DNA of 64,000 nucleotides from JBQTJJ01 sp052387235 (GCA_052387235.1 JBQTJJ010000001.1:1-64000); one strand, 5' to 3'; shown: positions 17,610-29,850, numbered from the stretch's first letter. Translations and numbers: made by a program. The notes: generated from the sequence alone by a model not told the origin.

Positions 17610-18644
17610 GTGCCCCGGCTGCGGCGGGTCGACTGCTCTGCCCCCGGGATCGAGCGCCGGCGGGCCGGCCGCGGCTTCGTCTACCTCGCCGGTGGCCGCC
17701 GGGTCACGGACCCCGACGTGCTGGCCCGGATCCGGGCGCTCGCCATCCCGCCGGCGTGGACCGGCGTGTGGATCTGCTCCGATCCCGACGGGCACCTCCA
17801 AGCCGTGGGGGTCGACGCCGCCGGTCGCAAGCAGTACCGGTACCACGACGCCTGGCGGGTGCGCCAGGACCAGGAGAAGTTCGACCACATGCTGGACTTC
17901 GCGCGGGCCCTGCCCGGGCTTCGCCGTGTGATCGCCTCCGACCTGGCCGGCACCGAGCTGTCGCGACCGAGGGTGCTGGCGTGCGCCACCCGCCTGCTGG
18001 ACATCGGGTTCTTCCGCATCGGCACCGAGGGCTACGCAGAGCAGAACCAGAGCTACGGACTCGCCACCATCCGCAAGCGCCACGTCCGGGTCCTCGATCG
18101 GGAGGTCCGCTTCGACTACGTGGCGAAGGGCGGGAAGCAGCGCATCCAGTCGGTGGTCGACCCCGAGGTGGCCGAGGTCGTGGATGCGCTCAAGCGCCGG
18201 CGCGGCGGCGGACCGGAGCTGCTGGCCCACAGGGATGGCCGGCGCTGGCACGACGTCAGGTCCGGGGACATCAACTCCTACATCAAGGACGCCACCGGCG
18301 CCGACTTCACGGCCAAGGACTTCCGGACCTGGAACGCCACCGTCCTGGCCGCCGTGAGCCTGGCCGTGGCCAGGCACGCGGCGTCACCCTCCGCCCGCAA
18401 GCGGGCGGTGGCATGGACCATGAAGGAGGTGGCGTTCTGGCTCGGCAACACCCCGGCGGTGTGCCGGTCCTCCTACGTGGACCCGAGGATCGTGGATCGC
18501 TATCGGGCCGGCGTCACCGTCGCCGGCGACCTGACCCGCCTCGGCGAAGGCACGGCGTTCGGCCAGCTGTCGACCCAGGGTGCGGTGGAGCGGGCCGTCC
18601 TCGCCCTGTTGGACGAGGCCCCGGCCGCCGGGGCAGTGGCCTGA
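17610..18644 (+). CDS. DNA topoisomerase IB
   Basis: 344 residues from a GTG, the size of poxvirus-type bacterial TopIB enzymes. The catalytic set is visible: Arg136 in FFRIGTEGYAEQN, Lys156 in ATIRKRHV, Arg239 in FTAKDFRTWNATV, and the nucleophile Tyr289 in CRSSYVDPRI. The N-terminal part has IPPAWTGVWI and the C-terminal end a hydrophilic tail. It relaxes supercoils through a 3'-phosphotyrosyl intermediate without ATP. It ends in front of a strong hairpin. Confidence 0.95.
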   Translation: MPRLRRVDCSAPGIERRRAGRGFVYLAGGRRVTDPDVLARIRALAIPPAWTGVWICSDPDGHLQAVGVDAAGRKQYRYHDAWRVRQDQEKFDHMLDFARALPGLRRVIASDLAGTELSRPRVLACATRLLDIGFFRIGTEGYAEQNQSYGLATIRKRHVRVLDREVRFDYVAKGGKQRIQSVVDPEVAEVVDALKRRRGGGPELLAHRDGRRWHDVRSGDINSYIKDATGADFTAKDFRTWNATVLAAVSLAVARHAASPSARKRAVAWTMKEVAFWLGNTPAVCRSSYVDPRIVDRYRAGVTVAGDLTRLGEGTAFGQLSTQGAVERAVLALLDEAPAAGAVA

Positions 18645-18670
18645 GCGCTCGAGCCGGGCCCGGACGCGCA

Positions 18671-18711
18671 CGTACCGGGAAAGCCGGCTATAGCTCGGCT
18701 CTCCCGGTACG
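18671..18711 (+). terminator. Long hairpin after topoisomerase IB
   Basis: CGTACCGGGA (18671-18680) pairs perfectly with TCCCGGTACG (18702-18711). Inside it AGCCG (18682-18686) pairs with CGGCT (18696-18700) around GCTATAGC. The hairpin lies 26 bp past the topoisomerase stop and between convergent genes, as expected of a bidirectional terminator. No T-run follows on either strand. Confidence 0.65.
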
Positions 18712-18828
18712 TGGGGCTCCCGGGGGGCGGGACGCTCACAGTTCTGCCCACGCCCCGTCGGGCCCAAACACGTTCTCCGAGAAAAATTCTCCTGGCCTGC
18801 CGCTGCTCCGGCGCCTGGAGGCGACCTC

Positions 18829-20007
18829 CTAGCCCGGAGGGGCGATGGTGTCGTCCACGGGCTGGTCCCGGTCTGCCTCCCCCTCCTCGATGAACCGCTC
18901 CTCGCCAGGGCGGGACGGGTCGTCGCCGGCCGTCCGCCGGCGCACGTCGTCGATCTCGTCGCCCAGGGCATCCAGAAGCTGCTGGGGTTGGCTGTCCGTG
19001 CCGCCGTCGGCGGTCGTCGCTTCCGTTTCGTCGTTCATGGCGGTGGTGTACCCCGGGACGCGGCCCCTCCACCCATCGGGCACGCCCCCCTCGCCCCGAA
19101 GGGAGCGGGCGCAGGCCACGCCGGCCGTGGCGCCGCCCGCCGCCGCCACCTGCAGGAGCTGCAGGCCGGGCGTCACGTCACCAGCGGCGTACACGCCCGG
19201 TACCGACGTGGCCTGCTGGTGGTCGACCTCGATGCAGCCCTCCGGCGTGAGGCGGCAGCCCAGCTGGCGGGCCAGGTCGACCCGCGGCTCGTGGGCGATC
19301 GAGAAGAACGCCAGCTGGCACGACAGCACGTCGCCACCCCGCAGCCGAACCCCCTCCAGCCGGCCCCGCCGGCCCAGGAGCTCGACGGCGTCGTCCTCCA
19401 GCACGGGCACGCCGGCCTCCGCAAGCCGGCGCCGGCAGCCGGCGTCACCCTCGAACGGCCGGCCGTCGGTGACGATCACCACATCGCGGGCCCAGCCGAG
19501 GAGGGTGAGGGCGAAGCCGGTGACGTCCTCGTTCCAGCCGAACACCACCACCTCGGCGTCCCGGGCCTCGTAGCCGTCGCAGGTCGGGCAGTGGAACACG
19601 TCTGCCCCGTAGTGCTCGAAGAAGCGATCGACCTCGGGGAAGCGGTCCTCCACGCCGGTGGCCAGCACCAGCCGGCGGGCCGCGACCTCGCCTCCGCCGG
19701 TCGCCACCACGAAGACCCCGTCGTCCCGCCGCCGGGCCCGCGTGGCCGGCGTGGCCCGGAACGTGGCCTCCTCGTACCGGGACACCTCCTCGCGTGCCCG
19801 CTCCAGCAGTGCGCCGGGGTGCACGGGGTCCGCTCCGAGGTAGCCATGGGCCTGGTCGACCCAGCGGTTCCGGGGCTCGCCGCCGTCGAGCACCACCACC
19901 GAGCGGCGGTACCGGGCGATCCAGGTCGCGGCGGCCAGACCGGCGGCGCCGCCCCCCACCACGACGGCGTCGTGGACCGGCCCGGCCCGCCCGTCGGGCC
20001 CGCTCAT
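18829..20007 (-). CDS. Thioredoxin-reductase-like FAD oxidoreductase with acidic C-terminal extension
   Basis: 392 residues from an ATG that overlaps the treZ stop (ATGA). VHDAVVVGGGAAGLAAA is the FAD-binding Rossmann motif. The redox pair lies in FHCPTCDGYEA, GWNEDVTGFA follows, and GVYAAGDVTPG is the C-terminal FAD motif. This is the two-domain NAD(P)H:disulfide reductase type. After the usual end, the frame runs on without a stop into about 69 acidic residues starting MNDETEATTADGG and ending RDQPVDDTIAPPG. That part resembles small stand-alone actinobacterial proteins and could be a separate gene from an ATG at 19036-19038. I see no strong ribosome binding site there. Confidence 0.88.
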   Translation of the reverse strand: MSGPDGRAGPVHDAVVVGGGAAGLAAATWIARYRRSVVVLDGGEPRNRWVDQAHGYLGADPVHPGALLERAREEVSRYEEATFRATPATRARRRDDGVFVVATGGGEVAARRLVLATGVEDRFPEVDRFFEHYGADVFHCPTCDGYEARDAEVVVFGWNEDVTGFALTLLGWARDVVIVTDGRPFEGDAGCRRRLAEAGVPVLEDDAVELLGRRGRLEGVRLRGGDVLSCQLAFFSIAHEPRVDLARQLGCRLTPEGCIEVDHQQATSVPGVYAAGDVTPGLQLLQVAAAGGATAGVACARSLRGEGGVPDGWRGRVPGYTTAMNDETEATTADGGTDSQPQQLLDALGDEIDDVRRRTAGDDPSRPGEERFIEEGEADRDQPVDDTIAPPG

Positions 20008-21734
20008 CCGGGCCGGGACCCGGTCACGGCCACCGTGTCGGGAGGGAGCCGGACGCCACCCCCGGGCTCGCGCGCCACGCCGTCCGAGGCCAGCAGGATC
20101 GGACCCCCGACCCCGAGCGTCACCGCCTCCGGGCCGAGGTTGACGGCGACGGTCACCGGGCCCCGCTCGAGGACGAGCCAGCCGGCCTCGTCGTCGACCC
20201 GGCACCGGACCCGGTCGAGTCGCCCGTCGCGCAGGGCCGGGAGGGAGCGGCGCAGGCCGATCAGGCGGCGGTGCCAGTCGAGCAGGGTGGCATGTGGCTC
20301 CCGCTCCGGCTCCCGCCAGTCCAGCTTCGAGCGCTCGAAGGTGCCCGGGTCCTGCGGGTCCGGGACCTCGTCGGGCTTCCATCCGAAGGCGGCGAACTCG
20401 GCCCGGCGCCCGTCGCGCACGGCCGCGCCGAGGGCGGGGTCCGCGTGGTCGGTGAAGTACTGGAAGGGCGTGCGGGCGCCCCACTCCTCGCCGGCGAAGA
20501 CCATGGGCACGAAGGGCGCGGTGAGCACCAGCGCGGCGGCGACCTGCAGGCGCTCCGCCGACAGGAGGGCGGCGCTGCGCTCCCCCAGGGCCCGGTTCCC
20601 CACCTGGTCGTGGTTCTGGGCGAACCCGACGAGGCGGTGGCCGGGAAGGGTGGGGTCGAGGCGGCCGTGGCGCCTTTCCCGGGAGGCGGAGTACTCGCCG
20701 GCGTAGACGAAGCCCCGCCGGAGGGCGGTGGCCAGGTGGGCCAGCGAGCCGAAGTCGGCGTAGTAGCCGTCCCGCTCGCCGGTGAGGGCGGCGTGCAGGG
20801 CGTGGTGGAAGTCGTCGCTCCACTGGGCGTCCATCCCGTAGCCCCCGACCTCGCGACGGCGCACGACCCGGGGGTCGTTGAGGTCGCTCTCGGCCACCAC
20901 GAACAGGTGGCGGCCGGTGGCCGCGGCCAGGTCCCCCACCGCCTCCCCCAGCTGCTCGAGGAGGTGGACGGCCGAGGTGTCGACGATGGCGTGCACGGCG
21001 TCGAGGCGCAGGCCGTCCACGTGGTAGTCCCGCAGCCACATGAGGGCGTTGTCGACGAAGAAGGCGCGGACCTCGTCGCTCCCGGGACCGTCCAGGTTGA
21101 CGGCCCGGCCCCAGGGCGTGGCGTAGCGGTCGGTGAAGTAGGGCCCGAACTCGCCCAGGTGGTTGCCGTCCGGGCCGAGGTGGTTGTACACGACGTCCAG
21201 CACCACGCCGATGCCCCGGGCGTGGCAGGCGTCCACCAGGCGCTTGAGCCCGAGGGGGCCGCCGTAGGCGGAGTGGGGGGCGAACAGGTCCACCCCGTCG
21301 TAGCCCCAGCCCCGGTCCCCCGGGAACTCGGCCACCGGCATCAGCTCCACCGCGTCCACGCCCAGGGCCACCAGGTGGTCGAGGCGGCCGATGACGGCGT
21401 CGAAGGTGCCTTCGGGCGTGAAGGTCCCCACGTGCAGCTCGTAGAGGACGGCAGAGGGCAGGTGGACGCCCCGCCAGCCGGCGTCGGACCACTCGAACGA
21501 GCCGTGGTCGACGATCCGGGACGGGCCGTGGACGCCGGCGGGTTGGAAGGCGGAGCGTGGGTCGGGGCGTACCGGTCCCCCGTCCAGGACGAACCCGTAG
21601 TCGGTGCCGGGACCCGCCTCGGCGACCTCGGCCCGGTGCCAGCCGCCGCCGGCCGGCGCCATCGGCACCCGTCGCCCGCCCAGGTCGGCCTCGACGGTCC
21701 CGGCCAGGGGCGCCCACACCCGGAGCTCTGTCAT
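20004..21734 (-). CDS. treZ: Malto-oligosyltrehalose trehalohydrolase TreZ
   Basis: 576 residues from MTELRVWAPLAG (an ATG ten codons upstream is also open). An N-terminal CBM48-like beta domain (about 1-90) precedes a GH13 barrel with YELHVGTFTPEGTF, VVLDVVYNHLGPDGNHLG, GLRLDAVHAI (nucleophile Asp), LFVVAESDLND (acid/base Glu) and FAQNHDQVGNR. The C-terminal beta domain contains VTVAVNLGPEAV. TreZ cleaves the alpha-1,4 bond next to the terminal trehalose unit made by TreY and releases trehalose. It is third in the glgX-treY-treZ order and its stop overlaps the oxidoreductase start. Confidence 0.95.
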   Translation of the reverse strand: MTELRVWAPLAGTVEADLGGRRVPMAPAGGGWHRAEVAEAGPGTDYGFVLDGGPVRPDPRSAFQPAGVHGPSRIVDHGSFEWSDAGWRGVHLPSAVLYELHVGTFTPEGTFDAVIGRLDHLVALGVDAVELMPVAEFPGDRGWGYDGVDLFAPHSAYGGPLGLKRLVDACHARGIGVVLDVVYNHLGPDGNHLGEFGPYFTDRYATPWGRAVNLDGPGSDEVRAFFVDNALMWLRDYHVDGLRLDAVHAIVDTSAVHLLEQLGEAVGDLAAATGRHLFVVAESDLNDPRVVRRREVGGYGMDAQWSDDFHHALHAALTGERDGYYADFGSLAHLATALRRGFVYAGEYSASRERRHGRLDPTLPGHRLVGFAQNHDQVGNRALGERSAALLSAERLQVAAALVLTAPFVPMVFAGEEWGARTPFQYFTDHADPALGAAVRDGRRAEFAAFGWKPDEVPDPQDPGTFERSKLDWREPEREPHATLLDWHRRLIGLRRSLPALRDGRLDRVRCRVDDEAGWLVLERGPVTVAVNLGPEAVTLGVGGPILLASDGVAREPGGGVRLPPDTVAVTGSRPG

Positions 21735-21807
21735 CCGGACACCCTTCCCCGAACTCGTCCGCACGACGACACCAGACCCACGCCGCCGTGCGGACCCCTC
21801 CGGGAGC

Positions 21808-24493
21808 TCACCCGTCCTGGCGCTCGAGCAGGGCCACCGGGAAGGCGGCCAGGAGGGAGCCGAGGGCCACGGTGCCGCCCGCCACCGGCTCCCCCGTGAG
21901 GACGTTGCGCCACGAGGCGCCGGGCAAGCGGACCGACGTGTCCTCCCAGCGGCCGGCCAGGCCCAGCACCAGGCGGGGCACCACCGTCGCCACCCGCCCG
22001 CCCCGGCTGAAGGCCACCACGTGACCGGCCCGGGCGCCGGCGGCGTGGAGGGGCTCGTAGGCGCCGCCGGGGCCGAAGGCCTCGGGCCGGCGCCGGCGGA
22101 GGTGGAGGGCCTCGTGCACCACGTGCAGCTTGGGCAGGCCGTCCTCGGCCCGGGCCCAGATGGCGCCGGCGCTGAGCCCGGGCAGCTCCCCCAGGAGGCG
22201 CCGCCGCAGCTCGTAGTCCACGGGCCGGCGGTTGTCGGGGTCCACCAGGCTGAGGTCCCACAGCTCGGTGCCCTGGTAGGTGTCGGGCACGCCGGGGGCC
22301 GTGAGGCGCACCAGCACCTGGGCCAGGGACGTGACCCGTCCCGGCTCCACCAGCGGCGCCACGAAGGCGGCCAGGTCGGCCTGGAAGCCCTGGTCGGCCA
22401 TGACGCCCTCCACGAACGAGCGCAGGGCTGCGTCGTAGGCGGGATCGGGGTCGATCCACGACGTGTGGGACTTGGCCTCCTTGGACGCCTTCTCCATGTA
22501 GGTCACGGCCCGCTCCGCCGCGAGGGGCCAGGCGCCCACCAGGGTCTGGTACAGCAGGTACTCGGCGTTGGCGTCCGGCAGGCCGTCCGTGCGGTGGTCC
22601 TGGTTGGCCTTGACCCAGCGCCGCACCGCGTCGGCCCATTCCGCCGGCCGCTCGGACAGCAGGTGGAGGCGGGCCCGCACGTCCTCGCTGCGCTTGGTGT
22701 CGTGGGTGGACGTGGCCAGCATGGCCGTGGGCCGCCGGCGCTGCGCCTCGCCGGCCCAGCGGTGGAACTCCGACACCCGGGTGCCCCAGCTCCCCGGCGC
22801 GCCGCCCACCTCGTTGAGCGAGACCAGGGGCACGTAGGTGTAGAAGGCGGTGTCCTCGACGCCCTTGGCCATCACCGGCGCCGTCACCTGCTGGAAGCGC
22901 CACACCAGCTCGGCCTCCGCCTCGCCCACCGCCCTCGGAAGTCCCGGGGCCCCGGCTGCCCGCCCCCGCAGCAGGAGCAGGTCGGCGAGGAAGGCGAACA
23001 GCTCGTCATCGAGATCGGGCCGGCGGGACGCGGCGTCGGACACGGCCGCCTCCACGAACCCGACGTCCGAGCCGGACACCGCCCCGGCGTCGGGCCGGAC
23101 GTAGGTCCGGTAGACGGGGAACGAGGCCACCACCTCGCGCAGCACCTCGTGCAGCTCGTGGCGGGTGTAGTCCCGGTACCGCCGGTTCCGCTCGCACACC
23201 TGCACGAACTGGCCCGTGAGGCGGTTGAGGTCGGCGCCCAGGATCGACCGCACCACCAGGTGCTTCTTGTCCAGGGCCACGTCGTCGAAGGCGGTGGGCT
23301 CGCCCGTCGCGCCGGCGTAGACGTCGAGCAGCGGCTCCCGGCCGTCCGGGTCCACGAACAGGCCGCCGACCACGTTGAGGAAGTCGTACCCCGTGGTGCC
23401 CGCCACCGGCCACGAGGGAGGCAGCTCCTCGCCGGGCTCGAGGATCTTCTCGACCACTGTCCAAGCGCCCCCGCTGGCCTCGTGGAGCCGGTGGAGGTAG
23501 CCCTCGGGGTCGCGCAGCCCGTCGGGGTGGTCGATCCGCAGGCCGTCGACCCACCCGTCGGCCACCCAGCGCAGCAGCAGCTCGGAGGTGTCGTCGAACA
23601 CGACCGGGTCCTCGACCCGGACGCCGACGAGGGTGTTGATGTCGAAGAAGCGCCGGTAGTCCAGCTCCCGCCCCGCCGTGCGCCAGTAGGCCAGGCGGTA
23701 GTTCTGCCGCTCCAGGAGGCCGTCCAGGGCGTCCCAGTCCGCGTTGATGCGCTCGACCTGGCTGTCCACCGCCGCCGACGCCTCCGCGTCGCCGAGGAGG
23801 AGGGCGGCGAGGCGGGAGCGGAGCACCTCTTTGTCCCGGTGGCGCTCCCGCACGCTCTCCCTGTCGGTGGCGGTGGAGTGCGGGAGCCGGCCCAGGGCGG
23901 CGCCGATCGACTCGAGCTCGTCGTTGCCGCATACCTCGGCCGCGGCCGACAGCAGCCGGTCCAACGAGCGGGGCGCGACCGGGACGGCGTGCTCGTGGTA
24001 GAGGATGGCGAACGACCCGCCCTCCCGGACCAGGCGCAGCTCCCCGGCCTCCAGCACCCGCCCGTAGTGGTCGCCCAGCACCGGCAGGAGCACCGTGTCA
24101 CGGAGCTTGGCCTCGGGCGGGTCCCAGTCCACGTCGAAGTGGGCGGCGTACACGCTGGCCGGGCCGTTCTCCAGCACGTCCCACCACCAGGCGTTGCCCC
24201 GGCCTCCCACCGCCATGTGGTTGGGGACCACGTCGAGCACGTGGCCGAGCCCTGCCTCCCGCAGGGCGGCACGGAGCCTCCCGTGCCCTGCCTCGCCGCC
24301 GAGCTCGGAGCTGACCCGGGTGTGGTCCACCACGTCGTAGCCGTGCGTGCTGCCCGGCGCGGCCTGGAGGACCGGGGAGGTGTAGAGGTGGGTCACCCCG
24401 AGGTCGGCCAGGTAGGCGGCGGCGGCGGCGGCCTCGTCGAACCCGAACCCCGGCGTGAGCTGGACCCGGTAGGTGGACCGGGCCGGTGCGTCC

Positions 24494-24504
<11 letters not shown>
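21808..24504 (-). CDS. treY: Maltooligosyl trehalose synthase TreY
   Basis: 898 residues. It opens with STYRVQLTPGFGFDEAAAAA and THLYTSPVLQA, diagnostic of TreY, followed by VLDVVPNHMAVGGRGNAWWW and the long insertion typical of the family. Catalytic blocks include DGLRIDHPDGLRDPEGYL and TVVEKILEPGEELP. TAPVMAKGVEDTAFY and STHDTKRSEDVRARL lie in the last third. It converts the reducing-end alpha-1,4 linkage of maltodextrins into alpha,alpha-1,1. Its start overlaps the upstream glgX by 11 bp, so the genes are coupled; treZ follows 73 bp later. Confidence 0.95.
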
Positions 24505-26590
<2,086 letters not shown>

Positions 26591-26599
26591 CCGGCAACG

Positions 26600-26725
26600 C
26601 TAGTGCTCCGATTCGACCTTTCCCGACGCGTCCGCCGGAGACGCGCCGGCCGCGGCGAAGAGACTGTCGGCCGGACTCAGGATGCCGTCAGAAATGGGGA
26701 CCTCGTCGAACTCCGGGAAAGACAT
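26600..26725 (-). CDS. Candidate small protein upstream of glgX
   Basis: A 41-codon frame starts with MSFPEFDEVPISDGIL and ends KVESEH at a stop 10 bp before the glgX start (50 codons if begun at an ATG at 26750-26752). The composition is acidic and plausible for a protein and no competing gene lies here. However, no good ribosome binding site is visible and the region must also hold the divergent promoters of glgX and the sugar-binding lipoprotein. It may be a leader peptide or chance. Confidence 0.25.
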   Translation of the reverse strand: MSFPEFDEVPISDGILSPADSLFAAAGASPADASGKVESEH

Positions 26726-26797
26726 TGCATTCGCGACCCCGCAGTGCTTCATTTTGAGCGCTGACGAAGTCCCCGAGCACCAGCGGAACGGACGTTG

Positions 26798-28057
26798 ATG
26801 GAACTCGCCAGAAGGCGGCCCCGCGTCGTCACCCTGGTCCTCACAGGTGTCCTCGCCCTCGTCGGGGCCGGCTGTGCCGGCGAATCGGACGATGCCGCCA
26901 CCACCCTCCGGGTCCTGATGACCGACGACTGGGTCACAGCCCCGTTCGTCTCCGCCGTCAAGGACTTCGAACGGGACCACCCCGGCGTCCGGGTCGAGGT
27001 GGAGCGGGCGCCGATCAGCCACATGCTGGACACGGTCTCGGCCCAGACGCGCGACGGCCAGGCGCCCGACGTGGTCCAGGCCCACGCCTTCTCGGCCGCG
27101 GCCCAGGGCCTGGCCCAGCCCGTCGACGATCTCTGGGAGGCGTCGCTGAAGACGTCGGAGTTCCTGCCCGGTGCCATCGACGACGTGACCTGGGGCGATC
27201 GGCTCTACGGCGTGCCCCTGGACACCAACGCCATGTTCCTGATCGTGAACAAGGAGCACTATCAGGCGGCCGGGCTGACCCCGCCGTCCGGCCGCTCGAC
27301 GTTCGAGGAGTTCGAGGCCACGGCGCGGTCCCTGGCCGCGGCGGGCGGTGAGCGGCGGGCCATCGCCATTCCCACCAGCACCTGGTGGACCTACGGCTGG
27401 ATCAAGGCCAACGGCGGCGAGGTCATCAGCGTCGACCCCGGCGGGCAGGTGCGCCTCAGCCTCGATGCGCCCGAGGTGGTGGAGGCCCTCGACTTCCTCT
27501 CCCGCCTGGTCAAGGCGGGGCTGGCCTTCCCGCCGCAGGCCGCCGACTCCCACAGCAACGACGCCCTCTCGCTCTTCCGGTCCGGCCGGGCCGCCACCCT
27601 GGCGTCAGGATCGTGGGACCTCAGCATCCTGGGCAAGGACCCCGGCGCGGCGCGCTACGACTCGGCGCTGCTGCCCCAGGGCGCTGACGCGTCCGGCACC
27701 GCCATGGGGGGGAGCAGCCTGTTCGTGCCCACCGGATCGGACAAGCGGGAGCTCGCCTTCGAGTTCATGGCCCACCTCGTCTCCGACCGGTACGCGCTGC
27801 GGCTGGCCAAGGAGGAGGGACGCCTGCCGGTGCGGCCCCGGGTGTACGAGGACCCCTACTTCAAGAGCCCGGCGCTGGCCACCGTGATCGAGCAGCTGCC
27901 CTCGGCCAGCCCGTTCAAGCTCACCGCCTTCCCCGATGCCCACGACGTGTTCGCCGGCGCCGTCGACGAGATCCTCCGCACCGGGGCCGACGCCACCGCT
28001 GCCATGAAGGACGCGCAACAGCGGGCCCAGGCCCTCGTGCCGCCGAAGTCCCCGTGA
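26798..28057 (+). CDS. ABC-type sugar-binding lipoprotein
   Basis: 419 residues with a lipoprotein signal peptide ending LVGAGC (Cys26). The mature part looks like a family-1 extracellular solute-binding protein: TLRVLMTDDWVTAPFVSAVKD near the start, GQAPDVVQAHAF, DRLYGVPLDTNAMFLIVNKEHYQAAG, STWWTYGWIKANGGEVIS, and SLFRSGRAATLASGSWDLSI. No permease or ATPase gene is adjacent. Instead its stop overlaps the start of a histidine kinase (GTGA), so it may serve as a ligand sensor rather than, or as well as, a transporter subunit. Divergent to the trehalose operon; the ligand is probably a sugar. Confidence 0.9.
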   Translation: MELARRRPRVVTLVLTGVLALVGAGCAGESDDAATTLRVLMTDDWVTAPFVSAVKDFERDHPGVRVEVERAPISHMLDTVSAQTRDGQAPDVVQAHAFSAAAQGLAQPVDDLWEASLKTSEFLPGAIDDVTWGDRLYGVPLDTNAMFLIVNKEHYQAAGLTPPSGRSTFEEFEATARSLAAAGGERRAIAIPTSTWWTYGWIKANGGEVISVDPGGQVRLSLDAPEVVEALDFLSRLVKAGLAFPPQAADSHSNDALSLFRSGRAATLASGSWDLSILGKDPGAARYDSALLPQGADASGTAMGGSSLFVPTGSDKRELAFEFMAHLVSDRYALRLAKEEGRLPVRPRVYEDPYFKSPALATVIEQLPSASPFKLTAFPDAHDVFAGAVDEILRTGADATAAMKDAQQRAQALVPPKSP

Positions 28058-29835
28058 CACCGGGCCGGCGACGTGGCTCGGACGCGCCCGCAGGCACGCC
28101 CGCACGTCGGCCGGACCCCGTGTCCCGGGTGCAGTCCTCCCTGCTGCTCAAGATCATGGCCGCCCTCCTGGTGGCGGTCGTCGGATCGAGCACCCTCACC
28201 GCCTTCCTCGAGACCCGGCTGGCCCGGTCCGCCCTCCGGTCCCAGGCCCAACGGGTCACCGCCACCAACCTCAGGCTCCTCGAGCAGGCGTACAACGCCA
28301 GGGAGCGCACGCTCAAGGCGAACCTCCGGAACCTGGGCCAGCGCCTCATCGCCGAGCACCGGCTGGACCCGGAGAACCGCAACGGCCTCATCCAGGACCT
28401 GGGCACGGCGCAGCGCGGCCTGGAGCTCGACGTCCTGCAGGTGGTCGACGCCGGCGGCCGGCCCCTCGACGCCGCGGTCGGCGTAGGCGACGCCCTGGCG
28501 GCCGACCCCCGGGTGACCCGGCTCGATCGCCGGGCGCCGTCCAGCCGCCTCGTGACCCTCGCCGACGGGCGCTGGGTCCAGGTGGTGCTCATGCCGCTGG
28601 GCCCGGCTGCCTCCGCGCCCCTGCTGGTGGGGGGCTACGAGTTCAGCGACCCGTTCGCCTACGAGCTGCGCCGGCTCATGCGCGACGTCGGCGACGTCGT
28701 CCTCGTCGCCGACAGCCGCGTCGTCGGCTCCACCTTGACCACCGACCTCGACCGGCCCCCGGCCCGCACCGCCGGGACCCTCCCCACCGAGCCGACCGTG
28801 ATCCGCCCCGAGGGCAGGCACACGCTGGTCGCCTACCGGCCGGTGCCGGCCGCCGTCGGCGGCGCCAGCGGGGCCCTCGGTGTCCTGCTGGCCGACCCGG
28901 AGGCACCTCTGGAGCGGTCCCTGGCCGATGCCAGGATGCTGGCGGCCGGGGTCCTGGCCGTGGTGGCGCTGGCCATGGGCTGGCTCTTCTTCCGGGCCCT
29001 GGTGCGCCCGCTGGTGTATCTCAAGAGCATCGCCGGGCGCATCTCCGAGGGTGACCTCGACGCCGCGTTCGAGGTCGCCGGAAGCGACGAGATCGCGGCC
29101 TTGGCCCGGTCCCTGGAGCGCATGCGCCTGGAGCTGCGGACCCAGCTCGAGCTCATCGCGGCCCAGGCCGCGGACCTCAAGGACAGCTCGCAGCGGATCG
29201 TGGCGGCCCAGGACGAGGAGCGGCACCGCCTGGCCCGGGACCTCCACGACGGCATCCAGCAGCAGCTGGTGGTGCTCCGCATGGGACTGGGGATGGCGAA
29301 GGAGGCGGCCGAGCGCACCCCGGGCGCCCTGCCGGTTTCGCTGGAGGAGCTGAACGCCGAGCTGAACGCCGTGATCGAGCGGGTCCGGGAGGTGAGCCAC
29401 GACCTGTACCCGTCCATCCTGGTCGACCGGGGACTGGCTCCCGCCATGCGCACCTGCCTGTCCCGCCTCCCGCTCTCGGCCCGCCTCGAGTGCACGCCCG
29501 ACCCGCTCCCCCGCCTCCCTCCGGAGATCGAGAGCGGCGCCTACTTCCTCATGGGCGAGGCCCTGGCCAACGCCCTCAAGCACGCCGACGCCACCGAGAT
29601 CACGTTGCGGCTGGAGGTGCGCGACGGCTGGCTGGAGGTGGTGGTGCGAGACGACGGCAAGGGGTTCCCCGCCGGTGAGCAGCTGGCCCGGCGGTCGGGC
29701 GGGCTGCTCCACATCGAGGACCGGGCCCGGTCCTTCGGCGGCACTGTCCGGATCTCGTCGCAGCCGGGGAAGGGCACCGAGGTGCGGGCCGCCTTCCCGG
29801 TCCCCGACCCGGCGATCGCGGCCCCCACGGCCTGA
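28054..29835 (+). CDS. NarL-family sensor histidine kinase with large extracytoplasmic domain
   Basis: 593 residues from a GTG overlapping the lipoprotein stop. A first membrane helix (about 30-50) and a second (about 288-310) enclose a roughly 240-residue outer sensor region of Cache-like size. HAMP follows (RPLVYLKSIAGRISEGDLDA). The HisKA_3 dimerisation box is EERHRLARDLHDGIQQQLV with His398 as phosphoacceptor. The ATPase domain has MGEALANALKHADA and VVRDDGKGFPAG and ends RISSQPGKGTEVRA. It phosphorylates a LuxR-type response regulator, most likely the product of the convergent gene 15 bp downstream. Coupling to the binding protein suggests sensing of a bound sugar. Confidence 0.93.
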   Translation: MTPGRRRGSDAPAGTPARRPDPVSRVQSSLLLKIMAALLVAVVGSSTLTAFLETRLARSALRSQAQRVTATNLRLLEQAYNARERTLKANLRNLGQRLIAEHRLDPENRNGLIQDLGTAQRGLELDVLQVVDAGGRPLDAAVGVGDALAADPRVTRLDRRAPSSRLVTLADGRWVQVVLMPLGPAASAPLLVGGYEFSDPFAYELRRLMRDVGDVVLVADSRVVGSTLTTDLDRPPARTAGTLPTEPTVIRPEGRHTLVAYRPVPAAVGGASGALGVLLADPEAPLERSLADARMLAAGVLAVVALAMGWLFFRALVRPLVYLKSIAGRISEGDLDAAFEVAGSDEIAALARSLERMRLELRTQLELIAAQAADLKDSSQRIVAAQDEERHRLARDLHDGIQQQLVVLRMGLGMAKEAAERTPGALPVSLEELNAELNAVIERVREVSHDLYPSILVDRGLAPAMRTCLSRLPLSARLECTPDPLPRLPPEIESGAYFLMGEALANALKHADATEITLRLEVRDGWLEVVVRDDGKGFPAGEQLARRSGGLLHIEDRARSFGGTVRISSQPGKGTEVRAAFPVPDPAIAAPTA

Positions 29836-29850
29836 GCCGGCTGTTCCCTC

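Noticed and set aside
20010..21717. Extension of the thioredoxin-reductase frame upstream through treZ
   Set aside because: The same frame is open by GC bias but reads as an Arg/Pro-rich shadow. The ATG at 20005-20007 starts the FAD-binding domain.
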